Positions 17,895-26,803 of a stretch of 64,000 nt of DNA are shown one piece after another. The notes under the pieces were generated by a model that was not told the origin of the DNA, searched no databases, and saw only the letters and a list, made by a program, of their open reading frames with translations. The position numbers and the translations under genes are program-made. Position 1 is the stretch's first letter. Each line of letters begins with the position of its first letter. Source of the DNA: Verrucomicrobiaceae bacterium (GTDB lineage Bacteria > Verrucomicrobiota > Verrucomicrobiia > Verrucomicrobiales > Verrucomicrobiaceae); the NCBI GenBank assembly GCA_024232965.1, contig JACKQF010000005.1, forward strand, positions 248,001 to 312,000, written 5' to 3'.

Positions 17895-20087
17895 ATGCCT
17901 TCCCCCGCTCATCAGAAGAACCTTACCGTCATAGGACAAGCCAATCTGCCGTCCAGCGGAGGCTATATGCTCATCCCCAGCCGATTGAATTATGAGGACC
18001 TTCAACGCCTTGAGTTCCTGCTGGCCGCGCGCGAGATCGTTTATTTGGTTGAGCATGGCGCGGCCCACCCTGCGGCTGTGCAAGCCCACCTGGAAAATGA
18101 TACCACTCAGGCACTCGTCATCGTCCCAGAGTCCACTGACATCGGCACATTCCGCCGATCCATTGGTGAGGTGACCAAGAGCGGCGCCGTCGTCGTCTAC
18201 GTCCCCGCTGAGGCCGCGACGGTGCTCGCCCCGCTGACGACAGTCCCCGGTGCCAAGCTAGAATTCCTCGTCAAGGCAGAGGTGCCCGTCCTCCCTCTTC
18301 ACATCCATTCCCCACGCGAGGTCGCCATGGCGGTGGAGCCCAAACATCCCGAGTCCGAGGCAGTCATGGCCTTTGGCCCCCTGCTAGATGGGGAGCACCT
18401 CAGCCTCGCCTCCTACCAGGAGTGCCTCCTTTCCCTCTCTGAACAGTGCTTCTCCCTGCACAAGGCGCTAAACTGGCACCTCGGCCTAGCCCTCTTACGC
18501 GGTTTCAAAAAGCACGGCAATCGCAACTATGTCGTCGATGGCAAGGACGAGCGCAAGATGCCCTACAGCCACGTTTTGGCCGCCGCCTGCGCCCTTTCCC
18601 GCCACATCAAGGCCCAGACGACCAAAAAGCGCGTTGGCGTCATTTTACCTCCCGGCATCGGCGGACTCATCGCCAACATGGCCGTCGTCTTGGCGGGTAA
18701 GATCCCCGTCAATTTTAACTTCACCGCGGGTCGCACCGCCGTTCAGTCCGCGCTACGACAGTCCGATGTCGACCACTTTGTCACCGCTGACACCTTTGTG
18801 CGGAAGATGCAGTCCTTTCCGTGGCCACCGCTGAAGCAGATGACCTTTTTGGAGAGGCTCATGCCCTCACTAAAAAAGAAGATCGCCTACTGGCTGGTCA
18901 TCAGCAAAATCCTACCAGCATCCGTCCTGGCAAAGATTCTGGGCGTGCCAAGCACTGGCGGCGATACGGAAGCTCTGCTTCTTTTCACCAGCGGCAGCTC
19001 CGGCGAACCCAAAGGCGTCGCACTCACTCACCGCAATATTCTAGCGAATGTCGCCCAATTTGGCAGCAGACTGAACCTGAACGGCAACGATAGCGTGCTC
19101 GGCTGCCTCCCCCTGTTTCATAGCTTTGGCTGCACCGTCACCCTTTGGTATCCCATCATCCAGGGCCTGAACCTCATCACCTACCCCTCCCCTATCGAGA
19201 CGAAAAAACTGGCGGAACTCATCGCCAAAAACAACGTCACGCTCATGCTCGCCACGCCAACCTTCCTCCGAGGTTACCTGCGCGGGGTGAATCGGGAACA
19301 GCTTGCGTCGATCAAACTTTGCGTCACCGGAGCCGAAAAACTCCCCCTCACCGTCGCGCAATCCTTCGAAACCCGCTTTGGTAAACGCGTCTTCGAAGGC
19401 TACGGTCTGACGGAAACCTCGCCCGTCTCCAACGTCAATCTGCCCGACCCTACACCAATCGGCAACGACGGCGATGGCCACGCCTGGCTGCCGGCCTACC
19501 GCCTCGGCTCCGTGGGCCAGATGATCCCCGGCCTCGCCGTGCGCATCACGCATCCAGAGACCAACGAGCCCCAGTCCCTCCACCAGAGCGGTATGATCTG
19601 GTTCAAAGGTGCCAACATCTTTCTCGGCTACCTCAACGACCCCAAACGCAGCGCCACCGTTCTCGATAAAGACGGCTGGTTCCGCACCGGCGATATCGGC
19701 CGCGTGGACCTAGACGGCTTCTTGTACATTGAGGGCCGCCTCTCCCGCTTCTCAAAAATCGCTGGCGAAATGGTGCCCCACGAAACGGTCGAGGAAGCGC
19801 TCATCAAAGCGATGGGACTGGAAGGTGAGGCCAATCGCCGCATCGCCGTCGTCGGCGTGCCAGACCTCGACCGAGGCGAGGCACTCGTCCTCCTCACGAC
19901 CCTCTCTGGCGGCCCCGAACAGCAGGAAATCCTCGATCTCCGCTATCGACTACTCGACCGCGGAGTGCCTCCTCTTTGGATCCCAAAGAAAATGATACGC
20001 ATCAGTGAGATCCCCGTCCTCGCCTCCGGAAAACTCGACGTCCAAGGCTGCGAAAAAATCGCCACCGCCGGATCGTATCCGCGATAA
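17895..20087 (+). CDS. Acyl-CoA/acyl-ACP synthetase with degenerate N-terminal acyltransferase domain
   Basis: The 730-residue protein resembles Aas-type fusions (acyltransferase plus acyl-ACP synthetase). Residues about 10-190 resemble a PlsC acyltransferase (IGQANLPSSGGYMLIPS), but the catalytic HxxxxD is RLNYED (R30...D35), so the catalytic His is absent. From about 230 onward is an AMP-forming ligase with LLFTSGSSGEPKGV (phosphate loop), FEGYGLTETSP and WFRTGDIGRVDLDGFLYIEGR. The ligase should adenylate a fatty acid and pass it to CoA or ACP at the membrane. The gene stands alone, divergent from the PPC-domain gene. Confidence 0.82.
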   Translation: MPSPAHQKNLTVIGQANLPSSGGYMLIPSRLNYEDLQRLEFLLAAREIVYLVEHGAAHPAAVQAHLENDTTQALVIVPESTDIGTFRRSIGEVTKSGAVVVYVPAEAATVLAPLTTVPGAKLEFLVKAEVPVLPLHIHSPREVAMAVEPKHPESEAVMAFGPLLDGEHLSLASYQECLLSLSEQCFSLHKALNWHLGLALLRGFKKHGNRNYVVDGKDERKMPYSHVLAAACALSRHIKAQTTKKRVGVILPPGIGGLIANMAVVLAGKIPVNFNFTAGRTAVQSALRQSDVDHFVTADTFVRKMQSFPWPPLKQMTFLERLMPSLKKKIAYWLVISKILPASVLAKILGVPSTGGDTEALLLFTSGSSGEPKGVALTHRNILANVAQFGSRLNLNGNDSVLGCLPLFHSFGCTVTLWYPIIQGLNLITYPSPIETKKLAELIAKNNVTLMLATPTFLRGYLRGVNREQLASIKLCVTGAEKLPLTVAQSFETRFGKRVFEGYGLTETSPVSNVNLPDPTPIGNDGDGHAWLPAYRLGSVGQMIPGLAVRITHPETNEPQSLHQSGMIWFKGANIFLGYLNDPKRSATVLDKDGWFRTGDIGRVDLDGFLYIEGRLSRFSKIAGEMVPHETVEEALIKAMGLEGEANRRIAVVGVPDLDRGEALVLLTTLSGGPEQQEILDLRYRLLDRGVPPLWIPKKMIRISEIPVLASGKLDVQGCEKIATAGSYPR

Positions 20088-20178
20088 CCAAGATCCGAAG
20101 ACAGCCGTGCCTGAATTGGCTGCACAGTTCATTAGGGGCTCTGACCACGGCTGAGAGGCGTATCCATGGTATCTCACT

Positions 20179-21072
20179 ATGAACGCCTCCGATCTCAACA
20201 CGCAGCTTTCCGGCCCACGGCCACCACTCTTGGTTCACGTCAATACCGAGGAACACTTTGCCGCACGCCGAATCAGCGGGGCCAAGAACGTCTGCGTGTA
20301 TGAGACAGCCTTTCTCGACAACCTGCAAAAGCTAGAACCGGAGAAGACCGTAGCCATCATCGTCTATGGCGAAGGTGCCCCGTCGCTGGATTCAGAAGAA
20401 GCTGCACACCGATTGATCACCGCTGGCTACACCAACGTCACCGATTTCCGAGGTGGCCTCCGCGAGTGGGAACAGGCCGGACTGCCAATCCTCAGCGACA
20501 CCGAACTACCCCAAACTCCCGTCATTACCGGACAGTTCAAAGCAGACACCCAGGGTAGTCTGATCCGCTGGACCGGTCGCAATTTGTTCAACCACCACAG
20601 CGGCAGCCTCAAGCTCGCCGCCGGGCACCTCACAATTGAAAAGGGGGCCCTCAAAACGGCCTCTTTCATTTTGGATATGAACAGCATCACCTGTGAGGAC
20701 CTCACCGACTCAGGGTACAACGCCATGCTCATCCACCACCTGCGGACCACCGATTTCTTCGATGTGGACCAGTACCCCACGGCAACCTTTGAGGCCACCC
20801 GAGCCGACGCAATTGAGGGCAGCACCGACGGCACCCCTAACTACCAAATTACTGGCGGCTTCAGCCTGCGCGGCATCACTCACGAGATCACTTTCCCAGC
20901 CGTCGTGGCGATCGGCGATGCCAAGCACATCACTGCCCAGGCTCAAATTGAAATTGACCGCACCCGATGGGGGAGCCGTTATGGTTCAGGTAAATTCTTC
21001 GCCTTCCTTGGCAAACACGTCGTCAACGACCACATCCAACTGCACCTCAAAATCCACGCGGAACGCGGTTGA
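20179..21072 (+). CDS. Rhodanese-like domain fused to YceI domain
   Basis: The product is 297 residues with no signal peptide, so it is probably cytoplasmic. Residues 1-105 are rhodanese-like (ISGAKNVCVYE, GYTNVTDFRGGLREWEQAGLPI), but the active-site loop reads VYGEGAPSLDS with Gly where the sulfur-carrying Cys normally sits. Residues about 112-297 are a YceI lipocalin-like domain (IRWTGRNLFNHHSGSL, FSLRGITHEITFP, DRTRWGSRYGSG) that in other proteins binds long isoprenoid lipids. Most YceI proteins are periplasmic and single-domain, so this fusion is unusual. It could be a cytoplasmic isoprenoid carrier with a protein-binding rhodanese module. Confidence 0.85.
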   Translation: MNASDLNTQLSGPRPPLLVHVNTEEHFAARRISGAKNVCVYETAFLDNLQKLEPEKTVAIIVYGEGAPSLDSEEAAHRLITAGYTNVTDFRGGLREWEQAGLPILSDTELPQTPVITGQFKADTQGSLIRWTGRNLFNHHSGSLKLAAGHLTIEKGALKTASFILDMNSITCEDLTDSGYNAMLIHHLRTTDFFDVDQYPTATFEATRADAIEGSTDGTPNYQITGGFSLRGITHEITFPAVVAIGDAKHITAQAQIEIDRTRWGSRYGSGKFFAFLGKHVVNDHIQLHLKIHAERG

Positions 21073-21259
21073 ACGATCACCCGGCGCCTCTTTCTTCTGC
21101 CATCCAGCGACGTAATTCCGCGAAAAGATCGGATTTCCTGTGCGCGAAACATTGACACTCTGCGCCCAATCGCTGTAGTCTCGGGCTTCCCGACTCGAAA
21201 AATCCCCGTTCATCCTCCCGAAACCCGCCTCGGCACGGCCTGGCAGCCTTTCCCTCTCC

Positions 21260-22927
21260 ATGTTTTCCCCAAAAACCGAAGAACTCCTCCTCGAACAACT
21301 CCAGGAATCCGGACTCATCACAGAACGCGACGTCGCGCATGCCCGAGGAGCCCAAAAAGGGGACGAATCCCTTCTCGAAACCCTGACCAAGACCGGCGTC
21401 ATTAACGACGAACAAATTGCCCAGACCGTAGCGGTGAATTCTGGGATGGAATACGTCGATCTCCACGGCTACACAGCCCACCAGGGTCTGAAAGACCTCG
21501 TCCCGCTGGAAGTTGCCATGCGCTACAAAGTCGCCCCACTGGGCGCGGATGGTCCCACTCTGCAACTGGTGGTTTCGGATCCCTACGACTTTGAGACACT
21601 GGATGCGCTTCCCCATATTTTACAGCCAGACATCGAGTTCTTCTGCTCCACGCCGAGCTTGATCAAGACCCTCATGGCCAATATTTACGGCAATGAAGCG
21701 GTCATGGGCTCTGGCAGCTTCAAAACCGCTGGCGACAGCGACTCCGGCGATGGCGATGCCCCGGTGATCCGATTGGTCACAAACCTGTTGATGGAGGCCT
21801 TCAAAAATCGCGCCTCTGATATTCATATCGAGCCACTGGAAAAAGACGTCCGCATCCGCTACCGCATCGACGGCGTTCTGCACGACGTTGAGCACCATCC
21901 AAAACGCCTTCTGGCCGCCATTATCAGCCGTATCAAGATCATGACCGGCACGATGAGCATTGATGAAAAGCGCGTGCCACAGGACGGTCGTATCACCATG
22001 TCCTTCAACGACAAGGAACTGGACATGCGCGTCTCCATCGTCCCCACCAACAATGGTGAGTCGGTCGTCATGCGCGTGCTCGATAAGAGCAGCCTCCGGT
22101 TGGGGCTCTCCGACCTGGGCTTCCTCAGCGATGACCAATCCCGCTTCGAGCGCCTGCTGACACTGCCAGACGGCATCATTTTGGTCACCGGACCGACAGG
22201 TTCCGGCAAAACGACAACCCTTTACGCCTGCCTCAATTTCATCAACCGTCCCGACCGCAAAATCATCACGGTCGAAGATCCGGTGGAATACGAGCTCGCC
22301 GGAATCAACCAGGTGATGGTGAAGGAAGACATCGGCATGACCTTTGCCGCCGCGCTCCGCGCCATGCTGCGCCAAGCACCGAACATCATCATGATCGGGG
22401 AAATTCGTGATATGGAGACGGCGGGCATCGCCATCCAGGCATCACTGACAGGTCACTTGGTCTTCAGTACGCTGCACACCAACGATGCCCCCAGCGCCGT
22501 CGCCCGTCTCACCGACATTGGGATCAAGCCCTTCCTCATCGCCTCCGCCGTCCGCGCCATCATGGCCCAGCGATTGGTCCGTAAGCTCTGCGGTGACTGC
22601 AAAGCTCCCAGCACCCTGACAGACCGCGAGCTGCGATCTCTAGGACTAGAGGCATCCCAGATGCTCGGTGCCCACATCATGGGACCACAGGGCTGTAACA
22701 AGTGCCGCCAATTCGGGTTCCGAGGTCGTATGTGCATCCTTGAAATCTTCGAAATCGACGACGAAGTCCGCAGCATGGTGAACGAAAACCTGACCACACC
22801 GCAGCTCCGCCGGCGCGCACGCCAGCTAGGGATGCGCACTCTACGCGAAGACGGCATCCGCAAAGTTCTCGCCGGTCTGACCACCGCTGACGAAGTTATC
22901 GAGGCCACCATGTCAGACGCAGACTGA
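21260..22927 (+). CDS. Type II secretion/type IV pilus assembly ATPase, GspE/PilB family (first copy)
   Basis: The 555-residue hexameric ATPase powers pseudopilin or pilin assembly from the cytoplasmic face. An N-terminal MshEN/GspE-N-like domain (about 1-150) precedes the catalytic core. Walker A is GPTGSGKT (K317). The Asp box (EDPVEYE), Walker B region (IGEIRDMETA) and His box (STLHTNDAPSAV) are intact. A tetracysteine zinc motif (LCGDC...GCNKC) lies before the C-terminus. All catalytic motifs are conserved, so it should be active. A second ATPase gene follows 63 bases later, then the inner-membrane platform gene. Confidence 0.92.
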   Translation: MFSPKTEELLLEQLQESGLITERDVAHARGAQKGDESLLETLTKTGVINDEQIAQTVAVNSGMEYVDLHGYTAHQGLKDLVPLEVAMRYKVAPLGADGPTLQLVVSDPYDFETLDALPHILQPDIEFFCSTPSLIKTLMANIYGNEAVMGSGSFKTAGDSDSGDGDAPVIRLVTNLLMEAFKNRASDIHIEPLEKDVRIRYRIDGVLHDVEHHPKRLLAAIISRIKIMTGTMSIDEKRVPQDGRITMSFNDKELDMRVSIVPTNNGESVVMRVLDKSSLRLGLSDLGFLSDDQSRFERLLTLPDGIILVTGPTGSGKTTTLYACLNFINRPDRKIITVEDPVEYELAGINQVMVKEDIGMTFAAALRAMLRQAPNIIMIGEIRDMETAGIAIQASLTGHLVFSTLHTNDAPSAVARLTDIGIKPFLIASAVRAIMAQRLVRKLCGDCKAPSTLTDRELRSLGLEASQMLGAHIMGPQGCNKCRQFGFRGRMCILEIFEIDDEVRSMVNENLTTPQLRRRARQLGMRTLREDGIRKVLAGLTTADEVIEATMSDAD

Positions 22928-22990
22928 TCCAGCGCCCACACTCCCCTTTTCTAACCTTTTCTCAACAGCGCACCCCCTCTCCCTATTGCC

Positions 22991-24649
22991 ATGACAGCTC
23001 AAAACGTGGTGGACATGCTCGAAGCTCGCGGAGTCATCGACAGCGGCCAAGCCTACGACATCGTGCAAGACAACCTCCGCTCCGGCAGAGACGTCCTCCA
23101 AATCATTCTGGATTTTGAAATCTTCCAAAACGAGGACGAATTCTGGGCCGCCGTAGCAGACGAACTGGGTTGCCAGCACTTCGACCTCTCTACCTTTGAG
23201 CCACCCGCTTCCGTCGTCAATCTGATCCCCGCTGGCATGGGCAGACTCTACGGTGCCTTCCCAATCACCCTGGACGGACAGGGGCTGCACGTCGCCTTCA
23301 CCGATCCGCTAAACCCGCAGATTGCAGAAGATTTGCGTTTCGGTCTGGACAAAGCCATCGTACCAGTCGTCGCACGCAGCAGCCAAGTACAGGCGCTAAT
23401 CGACAAACACTACGGCACAGGGATGCCGAGTGTGGAGGAGATCTTTGGTCAGCTAGCCCTTCAGAAACCTGACAATCCAGAGGCAGAGGCAAATTCTGCT
23501 CCCATCGTGAAGTTTGTCGATCTGGTTCTCGCCCAGGCCATCAAAGAAAAGGCTTCCGACATTCACTTCGAACCCTTCGAAAAAGAGTTCAAGATCCGCT
23601 ATCGTGTCGATGGTGCTCTCTACGAGATGGCCCCACCACCCATCCACTTGGCCACCTCCGTCATCTCTCGCGTGAAGGTCATGGCCAACATGAACATCGC
23701 AGAACGCCGCATCCCACAGGACGGCCGAATCATGACCGTGGTGAATGGCAAACCGGTGGACATGCGCGTCAATTCCCTGCCAACCCAGCATGGCGAATCC
23801 GTGGTGCTACGTGTGCTTGACCGATCCTCAGTCAATTTGGACCTCGAGAATCTGGGAATGCCAGGCTTCCTCTTCGATTATATCGTCGAGACGATTCATA
23901 AACCCAATGGCATCTTCATCGTCACTGGCCCCACTGGTGCCGGCAAGACCACCACCCTCTACGCTGCACTCCGACGCATCAATACCATCGATGCCAAGCT
24001 CCTCACAGCCGAAGACCCCGTCGAATACGAATTGGACGGGGTCATGCAGGTGCCAGTGAATGAGGCAGTCGGCCTGACCTTTGCTAGAGCGCTGCGCGCC
24101 TTCCTTCGCCAAGATCCAGACCGCATCATGGTGGGAGAAATGCGTGACCTTGAGACCGCGCAAATCGCGATCCAGGCCTCACTTACAGGACACTTGGTGC
24201 TCAGCACCCTCCACACCAATGATTCCTCTGGGGCAGTCACGCGTCTTGTAGACATGGGCGTTGAACCATTCCTTGTAGCCGCAACCCTTGAAGGGGTTCT
24301 GGCACAACGTTTGCTCCGCACCATTTGCAAAACCTGCAAAGCCCCGTATGACCCCAGCCTATCCGTCCTGAACCAGCTTGGCCTCTCCCAGTCGGACCTT
24401 GGAGGCAAGCAGTTCTACACGGGCTCCGGCTGTTCCTCTTGTGCAAACTCAGGCTATAAAGGACGCAAGGGGCTGTACGAACTCCTCAACGTCACCGATC
24501 CCATTCGCGATCTGATCACTGAAAAAGCACCAACTCTCGTTCTCAAACAAAAGGCCATTGAACTGGGAATGGTCACCCTCCGTGACGACGGCCTCCGCAA
24601 CATCTATGATGGCGAAACCACCGTCGAAGAAGTTCTCAAATACACCTGA
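22991..24649 (+). CDS. Type II secretion/type IV pilus assembly ATPase, GspE/PilB family (second copy)
   Basis: This second 552-residue GspE/PilB-type ATPase sits directly after the first. It has its own N-terminal MshEN-like domain, Walker A GPTGAGKT (K319), Asp box (EDPVEYELDG), Walker B region (VGEMRDLETA), His box (STLHTNDSSGAV) and tetracysteine zinc motif (ICKTC...GCSSC). The presence of the N-domain and zinc motif argues against a PilT-type retraction ATPase, which is shorter and lacks them. The two copies are clearly diverged, so they may serve different pilins or form a mixed motor; that is inference. Confidence 0.92.
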   Translation: MTAQNVVDMLEARGVIDSGQAYDIVQDNLRSGRDVLQIILDFEIFQNEDEFWAAVADELGCQHFDLSTFEPPASVVNLIPAGMGRLYGAFPITLDGQGLHVAFTDPLNPQIAEDLRFGLDKAIVPVVARSSQVQALIDKHYGTGMPSVEEIFGQLALQKPDNPEAEANSAPIVKFVDLVLAQAIKEKASDIHFEPFEKEFKIRYRVDGALYEMAPPPIHLATSVISRVKVMANMNIAERRIPQDGRIMTVVNGKPVDMRVNSLPTQHGESVVLRVLDRSSVNLDLENLGMPGFLFDYIVETIHKPNGIFIVTGPTGAGKTTTLYAALRRINTIDAKLLTAEDPVEYELDGVMQVPVNEAVGLTFARALRAFLRQDPDRIMVGEMRDLETAQIAIQASLTGHLVLSTLHTNDSSGAVTRLVDMGVEPFLVAATLEGVLAQRLLRTICKTCKAPYDPSLSVLNQLGLSQSDLGGKQFYTGSGCSSCANSGYKGRKGLYELLNVTDPIRDLITEKAPTLVLKQKAIELGMVTLRDDGLRNIYDGETTVEEVLKYT

Positions 24650-24771
24650 ATTTGTGAACTATGTGTTAGAAAACAAATAAGTGATGGACATTCCCGCCCA
24701 TCTCCCAGTATTCTCGACCCACTAAGTGCTGATATTTTCCTCTTTTCACTCATAATCGACAGCAGTCTCTT

Positions 24772-26055
24772 ATGCCCAATTTCCACTACATCGCCCTGGA
24801 CCAGAACGGACAAGAAATCGCAGGCGTCATTGACGCAGTCAGCGATGCCGAGGCCATCAACGCCCTGCGCTCCCAGCAACTCTACCCCACCCAGGTCGTC
24901 CAAGAAGGCAAGGGCGACACTGCCAGCATCAAGAAGCGCGCCCGCACGACTACGGCAAAGGCCAAAGGTAAGGCAGCAGTCAAAGCCACTGCTACTGCGA
25001 AGGTCAAGGGCAAGACGCTGATGATCTTCACACGCCAGTTGGCAACCTTGATCGATTCCGGACTCCCTCTGCTGCGTGGACTCACCGTTCTCGGTCGTCA
25101 GGAGCCACTTCCGGTGATGAAAAGCACCATCAACACCCTGGCAGACGCCGTCCAGACCGGATCCACTTTCTCCGAGAGTCTCCAGCAATACCCTCGTATC
25201 TTCAACAAGCTCTACGTGAACATGGTCAAGGCTGGTGAGTTGGGCGGTGTGCTCGAAATTGTCCTCAACCGTCTCGCAGAGTACCAGGAAAAGGCGCAAA
25301 AGCTGAAGAACAAGGTCGTCGCCGCGATGGTTTACCCAATCATCGTCATGTTCATCGCCGTCGCGATCATGATCTTTCTCATGCTCGTCATCGTGCCGAA
25401 ATTTGAAGGCATTTTCAAAGACATGCTTCAGGGTAAGCCGCTCCCTTGGCTGACTCAGGTCGTCATCGGCATGTCACGTTGGATCGGCGCCAACTTCGTT
25501 TACCTCGCCATTGGTGCCTTCGGCATCGTCGTTGCATGGAAGATTTTTTCCTCCACCAAGGGCGGGCGTGTCGTCATTGATAAAGCTAAGCTACGGATGC
25601 CCATCTTTGGCGATGTCCAGCGCAAAACCGCCATCTCACGATTCACCCGAACGCTTGGCACCCTCGTGACCTCCGGTGTTCCGATTCTTCAAGCACTGAA
25701 CATCACCCGCGAAACTGCTGGCAACGTTGTCGTCTCCGACGCCATCAATAAGGTGCACGATGCAGTGAAAGAGGGTGAGTCAATGGTCGCTCCACTCGAT
25801 GGCAGCGGCGTCTTCCCTCCGATGGTTATCTCCATGGTGGACGTCGGCGAGGAAACGGGCCAACTACCTGAAATGCTTCTGAAAATCGCAGACGTTTACG
25901 AAGACGAAGTGGACAACTCCGTGTCCGCCCTCACCTCCCTCCTTGAACCATTGATGATCGTCTTCCTAGCCGTCGTCGTTGGTGTCATCGTTATGGCGCT
26001 CTTCCTGCCTCTGATCTCCATCATCCAGAACCTCAGTTCCGGCTCCGGCGGCTAG
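24772..26055 (+). CDS. Inner-membrane platform protein, GspF/PilC family
   Basis: The 427-residue polytopic protein is the platform on which the pilus/secretion ATPase acts. Two T2SSF domains are visible (FTRQLATLIDSGLPLLRGL at about residue 84 and FTRTLGTLVTSGVPILQAL at about 292), with transmembrane segments at about 185-208, 243-260 and 393-416. Between the N-terminus and the first domain is an unusual Lys/Ala-rich stretch (about 48-82: KKRARTTTAKAKGKAAVK) that could contact the ATPase or nucleic acid. It lies 122 bases after the second ATPase gene and 29 bases before the pseudopilin gene. Confidence 0.93.
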   Translation: MPNFHYIALDQNGQEIAGVIDAVSDAEAINALRSQQLYPTQVVQEGKGDTASIKKRARTTTAKAKGKAAVKATATAKVKGKTLMIFTRQLATLIDSGLPLLRGLTVLGRQEPLPVMKSTINTLADAVQTGSTFSESLQQYPRIFNKLYVNMVKAGELGGVLEIVLNRLAEYQEKAQKLKNKVVAAMVYPIIVMFIAVAIMIFLMLVIVPKFEGIFKDMLQGKPLPWLTQVVIGMSRWIGANFVYLAIGAFGIVVAWKIFSSTKGGRVVIDKAKLRMPIFGDVQRKTAISRFTRTLGTLVTSGVPILQALNITRETAGNVVVSDAINKVHDAVKEGESMVAPLDGSGVFPPMVISMVDVGEETGQLPEMLLKIADVYEDEVDNSVSALTSLLEPLMIVFLAVVVGVIVMALFLPLISIIQNLSSGSGG

Positions 26056-26084
26056 AATTCTGGTGAACAACTGCCGCAACCTTG

Positions 26085-26735
26085 ATGTCCATTCATCGTA
26101 TGCAAAACACGACCTCCAAAGGCCTCAGACTCGCACGCAGAGGATTCACTCTGATTGAACTTCTCGTCGTCATTGCCATCATCGCCCTGCTGTCGTCGCT
26201 AACTATCGGTGCTTTCTCGTACGCTACCAAAGCGGCCGCGAGAAATCGCACCGAGGCGACCTTTGCAGCCATCAAACTTGGACTCACCTCTTACTTCTCC
26301 GAGTACAAGGAGTATCCAGAACCAGCCCAACCGGATCAAACTATATCCATAGGATCAAAGCGTTACACAAGCGGTGGGGCCGCAATGCTCTATCAAGCCA
26401 TGAGTGGTGATGGCAATAATGCCATCCTCATCGGTGCCGGCGAAAGTGGCGAAAGTTCAAATGGCCAATTCACCAAAGAAGAGGCAGCCCGCACCATGAT
26501 GCGAGACATGCCACCAACCACTTGGAAAAAGATTGAGAACACCTACGTGATGGTAGATGGCTTCAACCACCCCTTCCAATATACCCACGGCGGCAATGGG
26601 ACCAATGACGATGCGGTCAATCCTAGCTCCTATGACCTATGGTCTTACGGCGAGGATGAGCAAAACATCAATCAATCCAGTCACGCTGCTAAAATTGATC
26701 CCAAAACGAGCGCCAAGTGGATCAAGAACTGGTGA
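26085..26735 (+). CDS. Type II secretion/type IV pilus pseudopilin (GspG-like)
   Basis: The N-terminus carries a prepilin peptidase site, RRG-FTLIELLVVIAIIALL, with Glu at position +5 and a following hydrophobic helix. After cleavage the subunit would be about 194 residues, with a disordered, Gly/Asn-rich C-terminal part (GGNGTNDDAVNPSSYDLWSYG) that resembles the Ca-binding end of GspG-type major pseudopilins. The start is uncertain: ATG 26085 (used) or ATG 26100; the leader is basic either way. It lies just after the GspF/PilC gene, so it is probably their substrate. No peptidase gene is in the window. Confidence 0.9.
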   Translation: MSIHRMQNTTSKGLRLARRGFTLIELLVVIAIIALLSSLTIGAFSYATKAAARNRTEATFAAIKLGLTSYFSEYKEYPEPAQPDQTISIGSKRYTSGGAAMLYQAMSGDGNNAILIGAGESGESSNGQFTKEEAARTMMRDMPPTTWKKIENTYVMVDGFNHPFQYTHGGNGTNDDAVNPSSYDLWSYGEDEQNINQSSHAAKIDPKTSAKWIKNW

Positions 26736-26803
26736 AGATAAGACGTGCCCTCTGAAAATTCCGTTGAGTAGACGGGGAGATTGTTCCACACTTCTCTGTC
26801 TCG

